Notes under the pieces: model-generated
The model's database searches: none
What the model was told of the DNA's origin: nothing
Seen by the model: only the letters and a program-made list of their open reading frames with translations
Part shown: piece by piece, positions 35,567-43,688 of the stretch
Position numbering within the stretch: the first letter of the stretch is position 1
Layout of the letters: each line of letters starts with the position of its first letter
Translations under genes and position numbers: made by a program
Origin: Flavobacterium bernardetii
GTDB taxonomy: Bacteria; Bacteroidota; Bacteroidia; Flavobacteriales; Flavobacteriaceae
Length of the DNA: 64,000 nt
Assembly (NCBI RefSeq): GCF_011305415.1
Contig: NZ_JAANOQ010000006.1
Location: 124,001-188,000 of the forward strand
Direction: 5' to 3'

Positions 35567-38500
35567 TTATAAAATAGTTTTCTTTACTAGAATCTCTCCA
35601 TTTTTTAATTGAATTTTCACAATTAAAGCCTGATTATTAGATGTTAATTGATTGGTATTGAATTCTTTACTATTTATTCCTGATTTAGTGAAAATTAGTT
35701 TTCCTAAAACATCATAAACTTCAATACTTGAAATTTCAGATTGGTATGACTTAATCGTTAAGATATCATTTTTAACTAAAACATCAACTGTATTTGTTGC
35801 TACTACTTCTTCTTTTGTTGTTGTTTTATAGACTACTTCAAACCTATCATTAAAAGTACCAACTGGAGAAGTAAAGAAGTAAGAACCTTCTTTTAAATTA
35901 TGAATAGCATTTGTATACTTATCTTTAATAAATACATCATGTTTAGCAAATAATCCATCTACTTGTTCAATGTTAATTTCGAAATCTCCAGCTTCAACAT
36001 CTTTCAATCCTAATTTAACAATATCTTGGTCTGTAAATGGTAATCCTTTTCCTTGAATTACATATTCTTTGTTGTCAATAAAGTTATATAGCATCGTGTT
36101 AGATGTGTCTAACATTTTACCATCTATTTTCTCATCAACATCAGGAGAAGCTCCTTGAATATAACCAATTAAGATTTGGTTAATTGGAGTTGTTTTACTG
36201 TTTAAATTTAACCAAACTCTATGTTTCTCTTCTTCAATCTTTTTGCTAGATGCATTCCCACCTTTAAAAAATTGAGTTGTAGTTATAGCATCTTCTCTCA
36301 TTTCATTTGTAAATTTTGCAGTATATGCACCTACAGAATTCACGAAAAATCCTTGACCTACTTGTATTTTATTATTTGGTATGGCTCCACCAGATGCAGA
36401 TGCTACACCACCTAATAATGTGTAAGACGCGTAATTATTTGTTGGATAAATTCCTCCACTAGCTGGAGCAGTATGCGTCCAAAAATATAATGTTCTTACA
36501 AAACCATTATCAACAATAAATTCATCTGAACTTATTGGCGATGCATAAGGGTTTCCTAATAGATTATATCCTAAACCGATTGGCTGAGTAATAATTCCAT
36601 TATTAGGAACACCTGTAAATTGACCATTAAATACTGTAGCAGTAACAGGCCAGTTATTTGCTGATCTTATCATATATCCTTTTCCAGCTACAAAATTATT
36701 TGTTGCAGTTACGGCTTGATAAGCAGTTGGAGTTGTTGTTCCCGTGTATAAATATTGGTAGAAACGAGTGGCAACCGTACTTGGAGAAAAAGCTTGTAAC
36801 TGTTGTCCTGAAACTGGAGAAGACCATGCTGTATAATCTAATCTTACCATTGAAGCAGAATTTCTTTTTACAATGATATTTCCTGTATTCACGGCATGTT
36901 TTCCGTGTTGAATTAAAGCTGCATCATTGTTAATAGTTAATGATCCTGTACCATTTACAGTAATATTATCTCCCACTCTTAAAGTATGACCAGTAGCAAA
37001 TGTTACCGCAACTCCTGTGTTTACTGTCACAGAACAAGCATCTAAACTTGCTGTTGAAGTATAATTCCTTGAAAATACTACTGCGGTTTTTGAGGTTGGA
37101 ACCCCAGCACTCCAAGCAGAACCATTCCATGTTGTTGATGTTGCTCCACAAAACCATAATTGACTTGAAAAAACACCTCTTCCATATGTTGCAGCATAAA
37201 CAGTATATGCTGTTGGTGCTGTTGGTGAATTAGGTTGTAAATCTAAATCCGTAACTTTTACATTGCTCATTCCGTTAAAAGATTGATGCCAAGTTAACGC
37301 CTGAGTTGCAGAAGTTGCAGGATTAAATCCTATAGTATACCAAACACCAAGTTCTGTACCAATCATTAGCTCATTAGTTGCTAAAGGGTTTTGTAAAATT
37401 GATCTTACGGGTAAATCAGGTAAATTACCTTCTAAACTATACCAGTTTGTTCCTCCATTAAGTGTATACCAAATACTTGTAACTCCATAATTACTCATAG
37501 TTACAAAAATTTGACTGTCATTTGCTCCAAAAGCAATATCAGAAATTGAACCTACGAAACTTGGTCCAGTAATTTCAGACCAACCAGAAGTAGCAGGCAC
37601 GGCTGAAGCTGAATTTGCAGCAGTCACAGTATTTGCATTAATTATTTTTAATAATTTTCCATTTGCAGTTCCTACATATAATGTTGTAGCTGTAACTTTT
37701 CCTGGAGAAATTGCTGTTGGGTATGATGTTAACAAAGCATTCGTTAAATCAACTCTTGTAACTGTACCTGATTTAATATTTATATATCTTCTAATATAAT
37801 AAATTCTTGTTGCACTATCTGAAAAATCAGAATACACAATATCGTTTGCAGAATCTAAAGCAAAGGCTGAATAAAACAAACCTCTATCAACAGTTGCATC
37901 ATTTAATGTTCTTGTTCCAGTATTATTAATTGGTCTGCACACAACATTATCGTTATATACATAATTCGTAACCATATATTCATCTGTATCTTGTGAGTAT
38001 AACGGAATACCACCATCTCCACCTTGAATTTCTAAACTTCCAGTAACACCAGCCGCTGCTCCTACCGTTAAACTTGGTGTTTGAGGAAAAGAGTTACTAC
38101 CGTTATCTTGAGCACCTGCAACAAAAAAGTCACCTGAATTTCCAGCAATACCACCTGGTAAAACTGCAACACCCACAAATTGAGTTACATTAAATCCAGT
38201 GTTTCTTGCAACAACATCAGTACCTGAAGCTAAAGTAGCTGCAGATAAACTTGCGCAATAATAAACTCCACCATCATTTCCAAAAATTGCTGAGTTTGGT
38301 GTTCCTGGTCTGAATGTCATAGCATGTTGATCAGAATGCACATCACTACCCCAACTTGTAATTTGAGTCCATGCCGCACCACTGTTTGTAGATCTATGAA
38401 TGTTAATTCCTCCAACAAATACATTGGCATCATTAGTTGGGTCTGATTCTATAAACAAATCATAAAAAGCTTGCGCACCTGTAAATCCATAAGTAGTTAA

Positions 38501-40378
38501 ACGAGCTTCAGTTCCTGGAGATGTACCTGGCAAAGGTAAAACTGTTGGCGCGGTATTAAATCCATCTAGCGTTCTTAGTAATTGAACTTCCTTAACAGGA
38601 GCTGCAGGATCTGCCTGATCTAATTGTGATAAAACATAAATTTTATCTGCAGTTGTATGCGACGCTTCAATTTCTACACGTGCACCACCTCCATTACCAA
38701 CAATAGAATGTTTTTCAGTAAAAGTAGCTCCATTATCTGTAGATACAAATATTTTCCCTCCACCATCATTAAAAGTAGTACTGTGTGTTGAAGAAACCCA
38801 AATTTTTCCTCCAACAGCAATTTCTATATCCATTGGGCAAGTTTGATTACCACTTGCTGTTGTTGGTAAATTTAATTTTGTCCATGTTGCGCCTCCGTTG
38901 ATAGATTTATACACACCATAAGCACTATGATTTAAATAAGAACCACTTCCAAAACCATCTCCGACAGCTGCGTATATTTCAGAAACACCACCATTATTTT
39001 TAATAGCAATGTCATTAATTAATTGTACATTAACTACTCCGTTTCCGTTAAACTGTCCAGGTAAAGTAGGGTTAAAAGTTCCAATTGCACCTGATAATCC
39101 AGCAACAAGTAAATCTCCGTCTTCTTTTGAAACCATAAGAGAAGGAATTGTAACACCTAAACCAGAATCTGCCATACCTAGTACGCCACCACCTGCAACA
39201 TTGTTCATAATAATTACTGCAACTGCACCTGCAGCTTCCGCCTGAAGAACTTTTGATTCAAAAGTACATGTCCCTCTTCTTATTAAAGCAATTTTTCCAG
39301 CCATTGAATTTGCTGGTAATAACGAACAAGCATCATCAGTTGGTGCTGTTCCATCATTAACCAATGCAATTTGAGCAGAAATTATAGGACTGCTAGGTAT
39401 TGGATCACCAAAACTTGCTAAAGAAGTAACATAATTTTTATTTGTTGCACCAATAACAGATGAAGTTACTGTTAAATTAAATAATGAATATTGTGTTGAA
39501 GTTGTTGCACCACCTCCAAAAACTTGATACCAACTTTTACCAGCATCTGTTGTTTTCCATATACCATTTCCTACAACATCACCTGTATAAGATTCTCCAG
39601 TACCAGCATACCAAGTACTTGAACTTATTGGATCAACTACAAGTGTTAAAACATTTAAATTTTCTGGCAAGGCCATTCTTGTCCAAGCAGTCGCTACCGT
39701 TATATCTGTATTTTTCCATAAACCTCCACTAACACCTCCTGCAATAACAGTCTTGTTAGTAGCATCTGTAGGATCAAAAATTAATGCTTTTGTACGACCA
39801 CCAACATTATTTGGTCCTCTTTCTATCCATGGGTTATCCGCACCATCACCAGGAGTTCTATTAGTTAATGCAGCTTCTCTAATATTTTCTAATTGAACTC
39901 TAATTTCTGCTAAATTTTCCCCAGTAGGTCTTCCTAAGGTTGGATTAGCAGTTAACGCATAATCTTGCTCAAAATATTTATTAGGAGGAAGTCCTTCAGC
40001 CTTTCTTTCAGATTTAGATAATAAAAATGTTTTCTTGAAAAATTCTTTATCAAGTATTTCTTGATGTTTCTTTCTTAAAACATCAATTTCACTTAATTGG
40101 TTTGGCTTTTCTAATAATTGAGAGTGCTTTTCAGACAAAATCTGAACTTTAGAAACGACATTTTGTTTAAAATTATCTTTCTGATTATCAACAATGTAAT
40201 TTTTTGTAGTTACATCTTGCTGTTTTTCTTCAACAACTAAATCATCATTAGTTTGAGGAACATCTTTTAGGGAATTGCTTTTTACTTTTTCTGAATCAGA
40301 AAAAACGCTAAAAGTAACTATAGAAACAACTATAGCGACAAAAAAAAGCAAACCAAATTTTAGTAATTTTGATTTCAT
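35567..40378 (-). CDS. Giant T9SS-secreted beta-propeller protein with inserted PA domain
   Basis: 1603 residues from the ATG at 40378; the open frame continues upstream through a tRNA gene, which cannot be coding. Signal/hydrophobic segment 5-25, charged coiled region to 130, then the propeller opening WIERGPNNVGGRTKALIF at about 184. A protease-associated (PA) domain is inserted at about 300-440 (GKIALIRRGTCTFESKVLQAE, IIMNNV), after the first repeats. BNR-like repeats continue (SINGGATWTK, STDNGATFTE), followed by TSTTWNGSAWSAGVPTSKT, the shared beta region, and a type A sorting domain (VEVYD, VLGKLIFTKSG, final KKTIL). Paralogue of the 23210 protein, which lacks the PA insert. Confidence 0.87.
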   Translation of the reverse strand: MKSKLLKFGLLFFVAIVVSIVTFSVFSDSEKVKSNSLKDVPQTNDDLVVEEKQQDVTTKNYIVDNQKDNFKQNVVSKVQILSEKHSQLLEKPNQLSEIDVLRKKHQEILDKEFFKKTFLLSKSERKAEGLPPNKYFEQDYALTANPTLGRPTGENLAEIRVQLENIREAALTNRTPGDGADNPWIERGPNNVGGRTKALIFDPTDATNKTVIAGGVSGGLWKNTDITVATAWTRMALPENLNVLTLVVDPISSSTWYAGTGESYTGDVVGNGIWKTTDAGKSWYQVFGGGATTSTQYSLFNLTVTSSVIGATNKNYVTSLASFGDPIPSSPIISAQIALVNDGTAPTDDACSLLPANSMAGKIALIRRGTCTFESKVLQAEAAGAVAVIIMNNVAGGGVLGMADSGLGVTIPSLMVSKEDGDLLVAGLSGAIGTFNPTLPGQFNGNGVVNVQLINDIAIKNNGGVSEIYAAVGDGFGSGSYLNHSAYGVYKSINGGATWTKLNLPTTASGNQTCPMDIEIAVGGKIWVSSTHSTTFNDGGGKIFVSTDNGATFTEKHSIVGNGGGARVEIEASHTTADKIYVLSQLDQADPAAPVKEVQLLRTLDGFNTAPTVLPLPGTSPGTEARLTTYGFTGAQAFYDLFIESDPTNDANVFVGGINIHRSTNSGAAWTQITSWGSDVHSDQHAMTFRPGTPNSAIFGNDGGVYYCASLSAATLASGTDVVARNTGFNVTQFVGVAVLPGGIAGNSGDFFVAGAQDNGSNSFPQTPSLTVGAAAGVTGSLEIQGGDGGIPLYSQDTDEYMVTNYVYNDNVVCRPINNTGTRTLNDATVDRGLFYSAFALDSANDIVYSDFSDSATRIYYIRRYINIKSGTVTRVDLTNALLTSYPTAISPGKVTATTLYVGTANGKLLKIINANTVTAANSASAVPATSGWSEITGPSFVGSISDIAFGANDSQIFVTMSNYGVTSIWYTLNGGTNWYSLEGNLPDLPVRSILQNPLATNELMIGTELGVWYTIGFNPATSATQALTWHQSFNGMSNVKVTDLDLQPNSPTAPTAYTVYAATYGRGVFSSQLWFCGATSTTWNGSAWSAGVPTSKTAVVFSRNYTSTASLDACSVTVNTGVAVTFATGHTLRVGDNITVNGTGSLTINNDAALIQHGKHAVNTGNIIVKRNSASMVRLDYTAWSSPVSGQQLQAFSPSTVATRFYQYLYTGTTTPTAYQAVTATNNFVAGKGYMIRSANNWPVTATVFNGQFTGVPNNGIITQPIGLGYNLLGNPYASPISSDEFIVDNGFVRTLYFWTHTAPASGGIYPTNNYASYTLLGGVASASGGAIPNNKIQVGQGFFVNSVGAYTAKFTNEMREDAITTTQFFKGGNASSKKIEEEKHRVWLNLNSKTTPINQILIGYIQGASPDVDEKIDGKMLDTSNTMLYNFIDNKEYVIQGKGLPFTDQDIVKLGLKDVEAGDFEINIEQVDGLFAKHDVFIKDKYTNAIHNLKEGSYFFTSPVGTFNDRFEVVYKTTTKEEVVATNTVDVLVKNDILTIKSYQSEISSIEVYDVLGKLIFTKSGINSKEFNTNQLTSNNQALIVKIQLKNGEILVKKTIL

Positions 40379-40432
40379 ATCTGGGGGATAATTAATATTA
40401 TAGAGGGCTATAATAATAATTATTTTAATATA

Positions 40433-40462
40433 ATCGATAAAATATAAAAATAATCGATAAAA
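40433..40462 (-). promoter_or_regulatory. Paired ATCGATAAAA motifs upstream of the 35567 gene
   Basis: ATCGATAAAA at 40433-40442 and again at 40453-40462, 20 bases apart, in the 224-base gap between the gene start and tRNA-Leu. That gap otherwise holds only AT-rich DNA and the tRNA promoter. Confidence 0.4.
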
Positions 40463-40558
40463 AACATTAATTTTTTTTGAATAACACAATAAAAACATTA
40501 ATTTTTTATAAGATATATTTTGAATTTCATTAAGATAAAAATAAAAAAACAAAATTAT

Positions 40559-40589
40559 TTTGTAGAAGCAAACAATGTTTATATATTTG
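40559..40589 (+). promoter_or_regulatory. Promoter of tRNA-Leu(UAG)
   Basis: TTTG (40559-40562), exactly 19 bases, then TATATTTG (40582-40589): a textbook Bacteroidota housekeeping promoter, 13 bases before the mature tRNA 5' end. Confidence 0.8.
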
Positions 40590-40602
40590 CACTCCATTAC
40601 AC

Positions 40603-40684
40603 GCGGGTGTGGTGAAATTGGTAGACACGCCAGACTTAGGATCTGGTGCCGCAAGGTGTGAAGGTTCGAGTCCTTTCACCCGCA
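40603..40684 (+). tRNA. tRNA-Leu (anticodon UAG)
   Basis: The acceptor stem GCGGGTG pairs with CACCCGC, with discriminator A at 40684. The anticodon stem CCAGA/TCTGG encloses the loop CTTAGGA with anticodon TAG. A long variable arm (TGCCGCAAGGTG) and the T-loop GTTCGAGTC are as expected for class II leucine tRNA. CCA is not encoded. Confidence 0.97.
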
Positions 40685-40685
40685 C

Positions 40686-40719
40686 AAAAAAGCTCAAAAC
40701 ATAGTTTTGAGCTTTTTTT
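40686..40719. terminator. Bidirectional terminator between tRNA-Leu and cytochrome c gene
   Basis: Perfect 15-bp stem AAAAAAGCTCAAAAC / GTTTTGAGCTTTTTT with loop ATA. Confidence 0.9.
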
Positions 40720-41122
40720 ATTTTATACTTAACATGTAATCTTCCAAGCCTTTAAGCTCTTCTTCGGTCATTGTTTTAGTTATCGCGAAATTTGCTTTCA
40801 TAATTTCAAACTGAGTCGGATCAACAATTGGATCGGCTTCTCCTTGTAAGAACATGGAAATACTCGCTTTTTTTTCGGTATACATTTTAGCAATTTCTTT
40901 GATGCTTGGCCCTACAATTTTGGCATCCGGTTTGTGACAAGTAGCGCACATTCCTTTTCCTTCAAACAATTCTTTTCCTAAATCTTTAGAAGAAAGTGCT
41001 GTAGTTGTGGTTTTTGTTTCCTCAATAGGATTTCCCATTGGATCCGTTTCTTTTTTTTCGCCACAGCTAACAAAACCTAAAGTCAGTACCGCTAAACAAA
41101 GAAGTTTTCTATAGTTTTTCAT
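40718..41122 (-). CDS. Small c-type cytochrome lipoprotein
   Basis: 134 residues. Signal with lipobox GFVSCGE (Cys at about 20), a linker, then a single heme-binding site CATCHKP at about 59-65 with a distal Met ligand probably in the SMFLQGEAD or later region. A mono-heme class I cytochrome on the periplasmic side. It stands downstream of hemB on the same strand, 68 bases away. Confidence 0.88.
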   Translation of the reverse strand: MKNYRKLLCLAVLTLGFVSCGEKKETDPMGNPIEETKTTTTALSSKDLGKELFEGKGMCATCHKPDAKIVGPSIKEIAKMYTEKKASISMFLQGEADPIVDPTQFEIMKANFAITKTMTEEELKGLEDYMLSIK

Positions 41123-41190
41123 TTCGAATTTATTTTGATTGTCAAATCTATAACTTTATTTCAAGAATAAAAATGACAAATATCACTTCA

Positions 41191-42183
41191 TTATTTATTT
41201 AATAAAATCGCAGCTTCTTTGGCAAAATAAGTCGAAATTAAACTCGCACCCGCTCTTTTGATACACATTAATTGTTCCATCATAATTTTATCATGATCTA
41301 ACCAACCTCTTTCTGAAGCGGCTTTAATCATAGCATATTCTCCAGAAACATGGAAAACCGTTACAGGAACATTCACGGCATTTTTCACTTCACGAACAAT
41401 ATCTAAATACGCAATTCCTGGTTTAACCATCACCATATCGGCACCTTCTTCCACATCCATTAAGGCTTCTTTTATCGCTTCGATACGATTGGCATAATCC
41501 ATTTGATACGTTTTTTTATCTTTAGGAATTTCAACATTATCAACTGGCGCACTATCTAACGCATCTCTAAACGGACCATAAAATGCAGAAGCATATTTCG
41601 CAGAATAACTCATAATTCCAACATTATGAAAACCTGCAGCATCTAAACCTTCACGCAAACGTAAAACTCTTCCGTCCATCATGTCACTTGGTGCTACAAA
41701 ATCGGCACCCGCTTGCGCATGAGAAACGGCCATTTTTACTAAAGCTGCATTGGTAGCATCATTAGCAATATCACCCTTTTCAATAATTCCATCATGACCA
41801 TAAATCGAATACGGATCTAAAGCTACATCTGGCATCACAATCATTTCTGGACAAGCTGATTTTATGGCTTTAATGGCGCGTTGCATCAATCCATCAGGAT
41901 TCCAAGCTTCTTTTCCTGTATTGTCTTTTAAGGATTCGTCTACTTTTACGTAAATATTTACCGCTCGAATTCCTAAAGCGAAAATTTCTTTCACTTCTTC
42001 CACTGTTAAATCAATCGAACGACGACAAATTCCAACCATAGAAGGAATTTCTACTTGTACATTTTCACCTTCTGTAATAAACATCGGAAACATAAAATCA
42101 CTTGGACTTAATGTGGTTTCACGAACTAAACTTCTTATGGATTCGTTTACTCTTAAACGACGGCCTCTTTGTAATGGAAACAT
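41191..42183 (-). CDS. hemB: Porphobilinogen synthase (delta-aminolevulinic acid dehydratase)
   Basis: 330 residues. Condenses two aminolevulinate molecules to porphobilinogen. Both active-site lysines are visible: SYSAKYASAFYGPFRDA and the Schiff-base MVKPGIAYLD. The PSDMMDGRV motif is standard. The Cys triplet of zinc-type enzymes is not seen (DVALDPYSIYGHDG instead), so a magnesium-type enzyme. Most downstream gene of the minus-strand heme block. Confidence 0.96.
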   Translation of the reverse strand: MFPLQRGRRLRVNESIRSLVRETTLSPSDFMFPMFITEGENVQVEIPSMVGICRRSIDLTVEEVKEIFALGIRAVNIYVKVDESLKDNTGKEAWNPDGLMQRAIKAIKSACPEMIVMPDVALDPYSIYGHDGIIEKGDIANDATNAALVKMAVSHAQAGADFVAPSDMMDGRVLRLREGLDAAGFHNVGIMSYSAKYASAFYGPFRDALDSAPVDNVEIPKDKKTYQMDYANRIEAIKEALMDVEEGADMVMVKPGIAYLDIVREVKNAVNVPVTVFHVSGEYAMIKAASERGWLDHDKIMMEQLMCIKRAGASLISTYFAKEAAILLNK

Positions 42184-42223
42184 AATTTTTTTATTTACGA
42201 TTTACGATGTGGGATTTGTGATC

Positions 42224-42303
42224 TTAGCACACCATCCAATCTATCGGATTTTCTAGAACTTTAATTAACTTTTCTCTATAAATGTTTAACTCCGCCGGAG
42301 TTT
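42224..42303 (-). pseudogene. Remnant: third copy of the hemF 3' end
   Basis: Reads TPAELNIYREKLIKVLENPIDW on the minus strand, then diverges (MVC, stop at 42224). It matches the true hemF tail (DKLIQVLENPIDWI) and more strongly the second copy at 42715-42784. The I42 gene lies between the second and third copies. Confidence 0.8.
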
Positions 42304-42339
42304 ACTGTATCTAAATTTTTTGTTTGTTGATTTAGAATT

Positions 42340-42702
42340 TTACTTTACTCTTACCACTACTTTTTTTGTTTCAGCAGCAGTATTTTTCTCCCAAGAACGA
42401 GCGTATTCAAAAACTAAAGTATCAACACCAGATTCTTTTCCTTTGAATTTCCAAATTTCTTTTCCACCAACACCAACCATGCCAGATTCGGCTTTATCTT
42501 GGGTATAAGATGTACTTACTGAGTCAACCAGTTTTGAAGATTGATTTTTTACCCATTTCCAAGAATATCCTGTAGTCGGATTAGACTTTAGAATCACTTC
42601 GAATGTTTCATTTTTGTTTACTTCGTAGTCTGTTTGTATTCCTTTTTGTGAGTTACAAGAAAACAAACCAGTTGCTAAAACTATAATTATTGCTTTTTTC
42701 AT
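42340..42702 (-). CDS. Chagasin-type (I42) cysteine protease inhibitor lipoprotein
   Basis: 120 residues. Lipoprotein signal with lipobox LFSCNS (Cys at about 16). The three inhibitory loops of the I42 family are present: NPTTGYSW (about 41-48), a Gly-rich GVGGKE loop and ARSWE in place of RPW. Such proteins block papain-like cysteine proteases in the envelope. The gene interrupts the hemB-hemF pair and is bounded by hemF-tail copies on both sides, so it looks like an acquired cassette. Confidence 0.88.
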   Translation of the reverse strand: MKKAIIIVLATGLFSCNSQKGIQTDYEVNKNETFEVILKSNPTTGYSWKWVKNQSSKLVDSVSTSYTQDKAESGMVGVGGKEIWKFKGKESGVDTLVFEYARSWEKNTAAETKKVVVRVK

Positions 42703-42714
42703 AATTATTTGATT

Positions 42715-42784
42715 TTATATCCAATCTATTGGGTTTTCTAAAACTTGCATTAATTTTTCTCTAGAAATATGTAACTCCGCTGGA
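42715..42784 (-). pseudogene. Remnant: second copy of the hemF 3' end
   Basis: Reads PAELHISREKLMQVLENPIDWI and a stop on the minus strand, directly abutting the end of the real hemF (stop at 42786). The last 14 residues match the real tail almost exactly; the upstream PAEL part is shared only with the third copy. Confidence 0.85.
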
Positions 42785-42785
42785 A

Positions 42786-43688
42786 TTATATCCAATCTAT
42801 CGGATTTTCTAAAACTTGTATCAATTTATCTTCTGTGCTACCTTTTTCTGGATGATGGTCGTATACCCATTGCACATGTGGTGGTAAACTCATCAAAATA
42901 CTTTCTATTCTTCCGTTGGTTTTTAGTCCGAAAAGTGTGCCTTTATCATGAACCAAATTGAATTCTACATAACGACCACGGCGAATTTCTTGCCAGGTGC
43001 GTTGTTCTGAAGTGAAAGGTAAATCTTTTCTTTTTTCTACAATTGGAACATACGCTTCTAAGAAAGAATTTCCAACTTCTGTTACGAAATTGTACCAATC
43101 TTCCATTTTCATGTCATCCGTTTCCTTGCAATAATCGAAGAACAAACCTCCTAAACCACGGGCTTCGTTTCTGTGAGCGTTCCAAAAATAGGTGTCACAT
43201 TGTTTTTTATATTTTGGATAAAATTCTGGATTATGCTTATCACAAGCGGTTTTACACGTTTGATGAAAATGTTTTCCGTCTTCTTCAAACAGGTAATACG
43301 GAGTTAAATCTTGTCCACCACCAAACCAACTGTTGATTACATTTCCGTTATCATCATACATTTCGAAATAGCGCCAATTCGCATGAACTGTTGGCACCAT
43401 TGGGTTTTTGGGATGAATAACCAAACTCAAACCACAAGCAAAGAAATCAGCTTCACCAACGTTGAACAATTTTCGCATCGAATCTGGCAATTTACCATGA
43501 ACTGCAGAAATATTTACACCACCTTTTTCAAAAACTTGACCGTTTTCAATTACGCGTGTTCTTCCGCCGCCGCCTTCTGGTCGTTCCCAAATGTCTTCAC
43601 GAAATTTGGCTTTTCCTTCAACTGCTTCTAGTCCAGCAACAATTTGGTCTTGAAGGTTTTGTATGTAGGTGTAGAATTTATTTTTCAT
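42786..43688 (-). CDS. hemF: Oxygen-dependent coproporphyrinogen III oxidase
   Basis: 300 residues. Oxidatively decarboxylates coproporphyrinogen III to protoporphyrinogen IX using O2. Diagnostic stretches: RPEGGGGRTRVIENG, SLVIHPKNPMVPTVHANWRYFE, WFGGGQDLTPYYLFEED and GRYVEFNLVHDKGTLFGL. Its presence means an aerobic heme route. Its start overlaps the end of the upstream gene by 11 bases. The 3' tail exists in three copies. Confidence 0.97.
   Translation of the reverse strand: MKNKFYTYIQNLQDQIVAGLEAVEGKAKFREDIWERPEGGGGRTRVIENGQVFEKGGVNISAVHGKLPDSMRKLFNVGEADFFACGLSLVIHPKNPMVPTVHANWRYFEMYDDNGNVINSWFGGGQDLTPYYLFEEDGKHFHQTCKTACDKHNPEFYPKYKKQCDTYFWNAHRNEARGLGGLFFDYCKETDDMKMEDWYNFVTEVGNSFLEAYVPIVEKRKDLPFTSEQRTWQEIRRGRYVEFNLVHDKGTLFGLKTNGRIESILMSLPPHVQWVYDHHPEKGSTEDKLIQVLENPIDWI

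Noticed and set aside
40379..40654. Upstream extension of the 35567 T9SS gene to 40654 (92 extra residues)
   Set aside because: It reads through the antisense of tRNA-Leu(UAG) and the tRNA promoter and has no coding character. The ATG at 40378 is followed by a proper signal segment.
43043..43631. Plus-strand ORFs of about 100 residues within hemF
   Set aside because: They lie wholly opposite a secure, highly conserved enzyme gene and overlap each other.
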